A stretch of DNA of 5,718 nucleotides, taken from assembly GCA_937997355.1 (NCBI GenBank), contig CALKTZ010000788.1, forward strand, positions 1 to 5,718, given 5' to 3'. This DNA comes from an uncultured Planctomycetales bacterium. GTDB lineage: Bacteria > Planctomycetota > Planctomycetia > Isosphaerales > Isosphaeraceae. Both the position numbers and the translations under genes were made by a program. Under the pieces are notes generated by a model. The model had not been told where the DNA came from, did not search any database, and saw only the letters and a list, made by a program, of their open reading frames with translations. Shown piece after piece: positions 1-5,718 of this stretch (position 1 is its first letter; every line of letters begins with the position of its first letter).

Positions 1-321
1 GTTACGGGTCTCGCCTTTTCTCCCGACGGTCACAATCTCGCAGTCGCCGATCAACAAGGCCAGATTCTGCTCTGGCAACTCGATCGCGAATCGTCCTACT
101 CCTCGGACGATTCCAAGGTCCAAACAACCTGGAAAGCGAATCTCCTCTATCGACTCCACGATCGTCGGGCGCTTCAGGCCATGACATTCGACCAGCAAGG
201 AAATCGGCTCGCGATCGCCCGATTCGACCTATTCGCGGGCACGGGGGCCGAACCGCTCGTCGAGGTCTGGAACCTCGAGGAAATCCGCAAGGAACTGGTC
301 CGCCTGGGCCTCGACGACTGA
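1..321 (+). CDS. WD40-repeat protein, C-terminal fragment (5' truncated)
   Basis: This is an open frame from the first base to a TGA at 319-321, giving 106 residues; the start lies beyond the left edge. Residues 1-28 form a standard WD40 blade: the 'LAFSPDG' strand, then 'LAVAD', then a closing 'ILLWQL'. A second, more divergent blade runs from about residue 49 to 92, with 'AMTFDQQGNRLAIA' and a closing 'VEVWNL'; its middle carries an insertion (about 75-86). The protein ends in an acidic helix, 'EEIRKELVRLGLDD', a tail I know from planctomycete WD40 proteins, many of which are fused to Ser/Thr kinases or other domains. WD40 propellers are protein-interaction scaffolds, so this part is unlikely to be catalytic; whether a kinase or other domain lies upstream cannot be seen. 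The gene converges on the isomerase-like gene with only 29 bp between the stop codons. The WD40 assignment is firm and the full-length function is unknown. Confidence 0.87.
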   Translation, partial: VTGLAFSPDGHNLAVADQQGQILLWQLDRESSYSSDDSKVQTTWKANLLYRLHDRRALQAMTFDQQGNRLAIARFDLFAGTGAEPLVEVWNLEEIRKELVRLGLDD

Positions 322-350
322 ATCGATCCGATGCAAGGGCCGCGTGTCCG

Positions 351-1124
351 TCAGAGAAGGCTTTCGAGCAGGAGCTTGAGCTTGCGGACCTCAACCTCCC
401 GATCGAACGGATTGTCCGGCCGATCGATGATGGCGACGGTCAAGGCCCGCTTGTAGCCGCATCGCTGGAGCTGAGTGACGACCTTGCCGTATTCCACCTC
501 GCCCTGACCGACGCGCACCTGGAACGCGCCCGGGTCCTTGCCCGTATCGCGTAAGTGGACATTCTGGACGTAGGGGATCAGGGCATCGAAATCGGCGTTC
601 CGGAACGGCCCCTGGATGAAATGGCTCGGATCCAGGGTCAGGCCGAGAGTAGGGATCGTTTTGCACAACCGGAGCGCGACCGCGGGATCTCCGGCGAGGG
701 ATTCGGAATGGGTCAGGATGCTGAGAACCAGGCCCTCGCGAGACGCATGGCTCGCCAGCGACGCGAGACGCTGGACTTCGGCATCGATCGAGGAACCGGC
801 GGGAGCGGCGAGCGTGGTCACCACCGCGACGCCAAGCGCCTTGGCAAGACGGCAGTTGGACTCGAATCGCTTCAGGAGCGTGGCCGGAGCGATGGAATCG
901 AGAGGGCCGAAATCGATGTAAAGGGAAGATGGGGACAAACTCGGACCGCGCCGCAAGCGTTGGAGCGCGGCATCGAGATTGTCGCCGATTTCGGAAGGTT
1001 TCAAATGCGGGCCATCCTCGACGACCGCGAGCTCGAACTTATCGAATTCCATCTCAGCGATCTGGCGCAGAGCTTGTTCCAGCGATTCTCCGGCGAAGCA
1101 AAGGGTACTACAGGCTACGAACAC
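351..1124 (-). CDS. Sugar phosphate isomerase/epimerase-like TIM-barrel protein
   Basis: This 257-residue protein fits the xylose isomerase-like/AP endonuclease 2 TIM-barrel family, whose usual length is 250-300. The frame is open upstream to 1391, but I place the start at the GTG at 1124, which has AGGAGG seven bases upstream and begins directly with the first barrel strand ('VFVACSTLCF'); residues further upstream are Arg-rich and unlike a protein domain. Visible family signatures are 'FELAV' (30-34, Glu31), 'LGLTLDPSHF' (160-169, Asp165 and His168), 'VHLRD' (189-193, His190) and 'VGQGEVEYGKVV' (205-216), followed by 'GYKRALTV'. Members act on sugars or sugar phosphates through a divalent metal held by Glu, Asp, His and Glu. 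Here the Asp and His are present, but both Glu positions look replaced: Leu137 in 'LSILTH' and Ala231 in 'LTVAII'. It has no signal peptide and is probably cytoplasmic. It lies 145 bp downstream of the large secreted gene on the same strand. The fold is well supported; the substrate and even catalysis are uncertain. Confidence 0.87.
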   Translation of the reverse strand: MFVACSTLCFAGESLEQALRQIAEMEFDKFELAVVEDGPHLKPSEIGDNLDAALQRLRRGPSLSPSSLYIDFGPLDSIAPATLLKRFESNCRLAKALGVAVVTTLAAPAGSSIDAEVQRLASLASHASREGLVLSILTHSESLAGDPAVALRLCKTIPTLGLTLDPSHFIQGPFRNADFDALIPYVQNVHLRDTGKDPGAFQVRVGQGEVEYGKVVTQLQRCGYKRALTVAIIDRPDNPFDREVEVRKLKLLLESLL

Positions 1125-1269
1125 CCGGCTTCCTCCTCTTCCTGCCGCCCGCCTCACATCCTTGCATGATCGGGACCGTTCGGATTCGAGCGGCGACGGG
1201 ATACCGAACTCGCTCCGACCGGACCGACTCCGGGATTCAAAATCCTTCCGAAGCACGCCCGGATGGATT
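1125..1269 (-). other. Spacer between the large secreted gene and the isomerase-like gene
   Basis: This 145-bp gap separates two genes on the same strand. It contains the Shine-Dalgarno site at 1132-1137. A small inverted repeat, GGATT-caa-AATCC, lies at 1233-1245, but it has only five pairs and no T-run, so I do not call it a terminator. I see no convincing -35/-10 pair on the minus strand, so read-through from the large gene is possible; the length would also allow a separate promoter of a non-standard type. Confidence 0.5.
1132..1137 (-). promoter_or_regulatory. Shine-Dalgarno site of the isomerase-like gene
   Basis: On the minus strand this reads AGGAGG, seven bases before the GTG at 1124. 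It decides the start: no ATG lies in frame nearby (the ATG at 1167-1165 is out of frame), and the long upstream extension of the frame looks non-coding. Confidence 0.75.
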
Positions 1270-4200
1270 CTAACGTACCGCACGATCCGCGGGTAGGGCA
1301 GACGCGGCGGCCGAGTCCGCTCCGGAAGCCCCCGACGGTTCCCGCCCCGAGACCGTGGTGGACGTGACCGGGCGGATCGATGCGAGCACACCCGGATGTT
1401 TCGTCCAGTGCGAGGTCCCGAACCGGGCGAAGTCGGCGTAACGCTTTTCTCGGTAGGCTTGCAGGGCCGACAACAAGGCTCGCTGGGCGTTCAGCCTGGC
1501 GGATTTGGATGCCTGCTCATTGATCACCCGAACGTCGTCGATCCAGAGCGTACCGGGGGATAGCATTTCGAATCGAAGTTGAGCGGAATCGAGGCCGGAA
1601 GAGGGGATGTCGGCCGCGCGGAAGGCCCGAGGTTTCCAATCCGGAGAGATCGTGAGCTCCGATCGACGGACGAACGGTTTCCCTTCCGCCTGTCCCATGA
1701 TCCAAACTCGGACCTTGGCATCGGGAGCGTCCGAGCGGAGGAACGCCTCGATCGTCACGGCGGAAAGCGTATTTGGAAGGAACGGGTCGCTCATCAAGGA
1801 GGCGGGGGGCTCGCTCACCACGAGCTTGACGCTCCCCTGGCCGGAATGCGGGTTATCGCCATCGATGACCGCGGAAACCCCCATCCCCCCCTCGACTTTC
1901 CAGCCAACCGGAGGCTGGCCGATTTCCGAACCGCCGGCCGAGGAGCTTCCGGAACCTTCCGCGGTTCGCTGGGCGGTTTGCCGCACCTGGGGCTCCCGCG
2001 CGGGCTCGAATCCAGGGCTCGGCAGTTCGACCGTGCCATTACCCGACAGGCTTCGATTCAGCCGGGCCAGTTGGCTCGCGAGTTCCTTGTAATGGGCTTC
2101 CATCCCGTTCAAGACGCTCTGCGAGGGATAGGGGGTCACGGATCGAATCGAAGCCTTCGCCGAACCCACGCGAATCGCCGAAGCGCCGAAGGGCGATAAG
2201 TCGAGGACGAGCAATCGTCCGCCATCCTCCTCGGGAGACAACGCGGCCAGACGGATGCCCCGGCCCAGGTCGTCGACCGGCGTCGAGGCGTCTATTCCCG
2301 CCAGGCTTGCCGCGAGCCGGATCGGATAGGGCGTGTCGTTGGCGATGGCCAGGAACGTCTGGGCGTCACCATGAGCCGTTCGAAGGGTGATTCCGATCCG
2401 ACTCATCTCGAACGAAGCCGAGGGCAACTCGGTCGGGGAAGCGGGGATCGCTCGGAGGACGGAGGCAAATCGACGAAGGCGATCTTCGTTTCCATTCGCA
2501 ACACCCGTCGAGACGAGGACCCACTGGGTATCGAACGAAGCCAGGGCATGGCCGAAGGTTTCATCTCCCGACGGTCCATCGGCGAGGGGTAAGGCCTTCA
2601 TCCAAAGCCCGGAACCGGCCTTCGAGCCTGGAATTCCTTGCGTGGAGCGGAAGGGATGGAACGCGATCGCGGAACTTGGTGCCGAAACCGTGGCCAGGGC
2701 CCGCGTGCCATCCAACCCGGTTGGCAACGGCGGGAGCGCCCCATCGAACACGTCGGAGATGGCGGGGAAATCGTTCTCCATCACCACCATCGTGCCTCGA
2801 CGATTCCGGGTGGCCACCTTGGCGTCGAGGTCGGAGCTTGTGGCCAGGTCTCTCGCCAACTCATCGGCGGAAATCCCGGATGCACGGATCACGATCGGTG
2901 CATCCGGGCCATTGGGCCAAACCTGGAGATCCAGGCCGACGTTTCGCCAAGCCTGTGCCGGCGACAGCCCGGAAAGGTCCACCCGACGCGCCTCATTGCC
3001 GGCGGGTCCCTCGTCGAGCGTGGGGCAAGCGATGGCCAGTTCGGCACCCGGCGAGGTGGCCTGAACCGCCTTGCAAAGCTCGGAGTAGAGCGAAGCAATC
3101 GCCTTGGACCGCCAGGTTAGCCAGGGGACTCTCCCCACTCCGGACAAATAACGAGACCGTTCACTGAAACGATGGGTATCGGTATTCCCCAACCCCGGAA
3201 GCTCCTTGGCCACTTCGGGACCGAAGGTTTCGTGGACAAAGCGATCGTAGGTGGCGTCATCGAAGCCCGTATCGGGAGTTCCGAGCAAGGTCGGGCCGGG
3301 GCCGAGCCGGATCAGCAACCCATTGAGCGAGGGTTGAGTTCGCCGCCTGGCGATTGCCTCGGTGACTCTCCGCTTCATCGCCGAACGGACGTCGGCGTGG
3401 AGGGGATGATAGACGTCCCCATCCACTTCACCCATCCGGTCGAGTCGCACCAGGCCCCGTTTCAGGGCTTCCGGAGAATTGACCGCGGGGAGCCCCGCCA
3501 GGCAACTCGCCGAGTCGAAATCGAGCTCCAGCCATGCTCGACAATTGTGCCGTCGAAGCACCATCAGGATCAAATCCAGGCGATCGGGACTCGTGGAATC
3601 TTCAACGGCCTGCCCCTGGAGCATTCGGCGCCGGGCGCGATCCGCCAATTGTTCGGAAAGGATCACGTCCGTTGCACCGCAAGTGCCGAGATAACGGGCC
3701 AGATGATTGCTCGCTGTGTAGTTATCGAAGAATCCCGGCTCGCCCCCCCCCCCGAAACGGTCGAGTGCTTCCGGACCTGGCAAATAGAGCCCGAGGGCGC
3801 GAGTCGGCCCGGATTTCGGCTCGAAGATGAAGGGAGGAGCGGGAAGTTCCTCCAGTTCCGTAAGCCGGACGGCCCCAACCTTGAGCTGCGCCTCCGAGCT
3901 GCGATTGACCAGGATCAAGGTTGGCTCGGCGGTATCCGGCCAGATCAGCCAGGAGGAAACCGCCGGCGCTCCCGACGGCAAGATGGGGGCTCCCGTGGCG
4001 CAGGTGTCGAGCAAGATTCTGGGGCGCTTGCCGGAAGCACCCGGATCGACGACAGCGACGGAAAGCTCGCTCGGATCTCCCCCTGTGATCGTGAGGGTCA
4101 ATCGATGGGGTCGCTCGGGATGGATCACCTTCATTCCGGCTGCCGACCAGGCAGAACCGGACGAATCGGCGGGCCCCAGATTGGCCAGGTCGACCCCGGT

Positions 4201-5403
4201 CGTGGGAATCCAGCTCCGGAGTCCATCCCTTCGCATTGCCTCTTTGATAGCAGCCGCGGGAATCTCCCATGCGGATCGCCTGGACTCATCTTTGGGCGAT
4301 CGACCGTTGGCTGCGAATCGCCCGCTTCGCACCCGCGAGAGATCGAAGGAGTCGACTTCCGTCTGTTTTTCCTCTTTCAAATCGCGGCCGGTCGAGGCGG
4401 ATTGAGCTTTAAGGGAGGAAGGAGGGGCCTTGGGGTCGAAAACCACGAGGCCGACACGCCGATGCGCGGAACGGGTTGTATTCGACGGTCCTCGATGCCT
4501 GCGAATCAATCGCCCAATACGGCCGGTCGAGGCCTCGCGGTTGGTAGCACCGGGCGTCGACTCCCAGGCCGAATGCACATCGAGAATGTAGGAACCTTCG
4601 GACTTCGGGGCCGTGACGTTCCAGGTTTTGGAGGCGGCCTCGAGACGATTCGTCGCCACCACCTCTTGCTGTTCTTGCTTCCAGACCACCGCTCCCCCCC
4701 GCGTGGGGCGGAGAGTCAGGGTGGTTCTCACCTGGACTTGCTCGGCATCGGTCGAGACGATCCGATGCCCGACCGAGACGGGGACCATCGATCCGGGAAG
4801 GAATACGCTGCTCGGTCCGGTGTCCGATCCACCGCCGGCTCCCTGACTCCCGTTGCCGACCTCGATGCTCAGAGAATCCCAAGGGAGCCGCTCGACACTC
4901 ATCCGTAATGGAGCATCCGTCGGCGTCTGTTGCGGCCGCTCCAGAATTGCGGCAACGGGAACCCGGGCAACCTGGCCTCGCCCCTTGACGATCATGCTCG
5001 CATCGAGCGGGACCTCGATCCGGGCGCGAAGTCGCCCTTCCTCCCTGGGCCCGAGCGACCACGCCGCTTTTCCAGAGACGGGGTGAAGCATCTGTTCGTC
5101 GAGTTGGCCGGAACCGTCCAACTTCCAGGGGATGGCTTCAAGGATCCGCCCGTCGCTGAGTTCGAAGAGCAATTCCTGGACGTCGTCTTTTTCAACCTCA
5201 TCCGATTCCTCGCCGGTCGGAGGAACGGGAGCAGGCGAGTGGGTCCAGGCCAGGTCAACCGTGATCGCAACTCGGGCATCGGCGGATGGCGACGGACCGG
5301 GCGGCCCTACACCCTCGGGGCGCGCGGCCTGGGCGATCGATCCGGATAGGAGCAGGACCAACCAAGTCCATCGGTTCCGCGATCCCTGACACTTCCCGGC
5401 CAC
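1270..5403 (-). CDS. Large exported protein with GHL10-like barrel and carbohydrate-binding-like module
   Basis: This gene encodes about 1377 residues and ends at TAG (1272-1270). I choose the GTG at 5403: it has GGAG six bases upstream, and it gives a clean Sec signal peptide, with basic residues up to about 11, hydrophobic 'WTWLVLLLSGSIA' and cleavage after 'AQA' at 26. The frame continues upstream to another GTG at 5490 (1406 residues), which would bury the signal under 29 extra residues. After the signal come a Pro-rich stretch, beta-rich regions (about 42-280, including 'VVWKQEQQEVV' and 'SEGSYILDV'), and an Arg-rich insertion near 290-316. From about 534 to 876 there is a TIM-barrel-like domain with 'FFDNYTASNHLARYLG', 'AWLELDFD', 'YHPLHADVRSAMKRRV', 'GLLIRLGPGPTLLG' and 'VPWLTWRSKAIASLY', distantly resembling GHL10/family-10-like glycosidases. 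A beta region (about 990-1090), a short coiled coil (about 1097-1121), a Gly/Ser linker and a jelly-roll module (about 1166-1296, ending 'LWIDDVRV') follow, then a helical 'YREKRYADFARF' tail. No lipobox or transmembrane anchor is seen. Export is well supported; a glycan-related role is inferred, and catalysis is doubtful because the usual acid after 'DG' in the barrel is Arg699. Confidence 0.88.
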   Translation of the reverse strand: MAGKCQGSRNRWTWLVLLLSGSIAQAARPEGVGPPGPSPSADARVAITVDLAWTHSPAPVPPTGEESDEVEKDDVQELLFELSDGRILEAIPWKLDGSGQLDEQMLHPVSGKAAWSLGPREEGRLRARIEVPLDASMIVKGRGQVARVPVAAILERPQQTPTDAPLRMSVERLPWDSLSIEVGNGSQGAGGGSDTGPSSVFLPGSMVPVSVGHRIVSTDAEQVQVRTTLTLRPTRGGAVVWKQEQQEVVATNRLEAASKTWNVTAPKSEGSYILDVHSAWESTPGATNREASTGRIGRLIRRHRGPSNTTRSAHRRVGLVVFDPKAPPSSLKAQSASTGRDLKEEKQTEVDSFDLSRVRSGRFAANGRSPKDESRRSAWEIPAAAIKEAMRRDGLRSWIPTTGVDLANLGPADSSGSAWSAAGMKVIHPERPHRLTLTITGGDPSELSVAVVDPGASGKRPRILLDTCATGAPILPSGAPAVSSWLIWPDTAEPTLILVNRSSEAQLKVGAVRLTELEELPAPPFIFEPKSGPTRALGLYLPGPEALDRFGGGGEPGFFDNYTASNHLARYLGTCGATDVILSEQLADRARRRMLQGQAVEDSTSPDRLDLILMVLRRHNCRAWLELDFDSASCLAGLPAVNSPEALKRGLVRLDRMGEVDGDVYHPLHADVRSAMKRRVTEAIARRRTQPSLNGLLIRLGPGPTLLGTPDTGFDDATYDRFVHETFGPEVAKELPGLGNTDTHRFSERSRYLSGVGRVPWLTWRSKAIASLYSELCKAVQATSPGAELAIACPTLDEGPAGNEARRVDLSGLSPAQAWRNVGLDLQVWPNGPDAPIVIRASGISADELARDLATSSDLDAKVATRNRRGTMVVMENDFPAISDVFDGALPPLPTGLDGTRALATVSAPSSAIAFHPFRSTQGIPGSKAGSGLWMKALPLADGPSGDETFGHALASFDTQWVLVSTGVANGNEDRLRRFASVLRAIPASPTELPSASFEMSRIGITLRTAHGDAQTFLAIANDTPYPIRLAASLAGIDASTPVDDLGRGIRLAALSPEEDGGRLLVLDLSPFGASAIRVGSAKASIRSVTPYPSQSVLNGMEAHYKELASQLARLNRSLSGNGTVELPSPGFEPAREPQVRQTAQRTAEGSGSSSAGGSEIGQPPVGWKVEGGMGVSAVIDGDNPHSGQGSVKLVVSEPPASLMSDPFLPNTLSAVTIEAFLRSDAPDAKVRVWIMGQAEGKPFVRRSELTISPDWKPRAFRAADIPSSGLDSAQLRFEMLSPGTLWIDDVRVINEQASKSARLNAQRALLSALQAYREKRYADFARFGTSHWTKHPGVLASIRPVTSTTVSGREPSGASGADSAAASALPADRAVR
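3743..3753 (-). repeat. G11 homopolymer tract inside the large gene
   Basis: Eleven consecutive C on the plus strand read as G on the coding strand and encode four glycines ('RFGGGGEPG', residues 551-554), just before the barrel domain. The frame is intact at this length. One extra G would lead to TAA at 3724-3722 within a few codons; one fewer G would lead to TGA at 3665-3663. Both would remove the barrel and the carbohydrate-binding-like module. Whether the length varies cannot be seen from one sequence. Confidence 0.9.
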
Positions 5404-5718
5404 GAGATTCTCCAAGCCGCGGTGATCTCGAAATTCCCCCGTCTCGCAAAAAATCGGAGCCTTGAAAGCGTCCCGATTTCGACGATTCACGCGGGAGACA
5501 ATCCCTTAACTCTTATGGATCGACATCCTTGCCCGGGGGACTTTACACCGTTTTCAGAAAATTCTCCGAAACCCTCATCGCCCCTTTTATCGGAAAGCCG
5601 CGATTCTGCCTAACCGAACTCGTCAAAGTTCCTGATAAGGAGCTGCTGTTCGTGGAAGTAGCCCCGCAAAGATCGAATTCGGCATCCGGGTGCCCCACTT
5701 GATTTTGGCATGCTCGTC
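5404..5718. other. AT-richer upstream region of the large gene; no supported gene
   Basis: From about 5491 to the right edge, base composition is visibly less GC-rich than in the genes, as expected for a promoter-bearing spacer. 5404-5490 could be coding only if the upstream GTG at 5490 is used. I see no convincing sigma-70 promoter; weak minus-strand candidates are GATAAA near 5587-5592 and TTGACG near 5620-5625, badly spaced with each other. A short inverted repeat, TTTTC-A-GAAAA, sits at 5551-5561. Short open frames exist on both strands (minus 5711-5610, 33 codons; plus up to the stop at 5702), but neither shows the third-position GC bias of the real genes. Confidence 0.5.
5410..5413 (-). 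promoter_or_regulatory. Shine-Dalgarno site supporting the GTG start at 5403
   Basis: On the minus strand, TTGGAG precedes GTG (5403-5401), with six bases between GGAG and the start codon. The competing GTG at 5490 has only a GGGA about eleven bases upstream, which is weaker. Together with the signal peptide placement, this favours the shorter protein. Confidence 0.55.

Noticed and set aside
2..394. A 130-codon minus-strand frame opposite the WD40 fragment
   Set aside because: The plus strand encodes clear WD40 blades. The minus translation is Arg/Ser/Pro-rich and would also overlap the end of the isomerase-like gene.
555..1169. A 204-codon plus-strand frame opposite the isomerase-like gene
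   Set aside because: The minus strand carries clear family motifs here, and the plus-strand translation has no recognisable pattern.
1233..1245. Inverted repeat GGATT-caa-AATCC as a terminator
   Set aside because: The stem has only five pairs, three of them A-T, and there is no following T-run on the minus strand.
1125..1391. N-terminal extension of the isomerase-like protein to the start at 1391
   Set aside because: The extra 89 residues are Arg/Ser/Pro-rich without structure and overlap the end of the large gene by about 120 bp. The GTG at 1124 has a strong Shine-Dalgarno site and starts at the first barrel strand.
3172..4908. A 578-codon open frame on the plus strand, opposite the large gene
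   Set aside because: It is fully antisense to a gene with a signal peptide and recognisable domains. The translation is rich in Gly, Arg, Ser and Pro with no domain pattern, as expected from a stop-poor antisense frame in GC-rich DNA.
5422..5613. A 63-codon plus-strand frame in the upstream region
   Set aside because: It overlaps the start of the large gene, has no convincing ribosome binding site, and its peptide is a Ser/Pro-rich string with no recognisable feature.
5466..5702. A plus-strand open frame of about 78 codons ending at TGA 5700-5702
   Set aside because: It has no ATG or GTG start with a ribosome binding site, its third-position GC is only moderate, and it overlaps the start region of the large gene.

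Overview
The window is high-GC bacterial DNA that looks like a planctomycete, probably close to the Isosphaeraceae. Two things point there. The WD40 fragment at the left edge ends in an acidic tail of the form 'W-N-L-E-E-I-R-K-E-L..LGLD', which I know from planctomycete WD40-repeat proteins. The large secreted gene has a barrel-plus-jelly-roll layout that I associate with planctomycete conserved hypotheticals. The lineage is inferred from protein style and not from a marker gene.

Layout, left to right. Positions 1-321 (+) hold the 3' end of a WD40-repeat gene whose start lies outside the window. A 29-bp gap separates it from a convergent gene at 351-1124 (-), a 257-residue sugar phosphate isomerase/epimerase-like TIM-barrel protein with a GTG start and a strong Shine-Dalgarno site. 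A 145-bp spacer (1125-1269) follows. Most of the rest is one very large minus-strand gene, 1270-5403 (alternative start 5490). It encodes an exported protein of about 1377 residues with a signal peptide, a beta-sandwich region, a TIM-barrel-like domain distantly resembling GHL10/family-10-like glycosidases, a short coiled coil, a jelly-roll carbohydrate-binding-like module and a small helical C-terminus. The last ~315 bp (5404-5718) are AT-richer and hold no gene I can support; they probably include the promoter of the large gene.

The large gene and the isomerase-like gene share a strand and order, so they may be co-transcribed. Together they hint at a carbohydrate-related role: an exported glycan-binding or glycan-acting protein plus a cytoplasmic sugar-isomerase-fold protein. 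Both have changes at positions that usually carry catalytic acids, so enzymatic activity should not be assumed for either. The WD40 gene runs the opposite way and is probably a separate unit.

No tRNA, rRNA, insertion sequence, CRISPR array or attachment site was seen. The points most worth a second look are the missing metal-ligand glutamates in the isomerase-like protein, an 11-base G tract inside the large gene that would truncate the protein if it slipped, the unusual architecture of the large protein, and the high density of the palindrome CGATCG.
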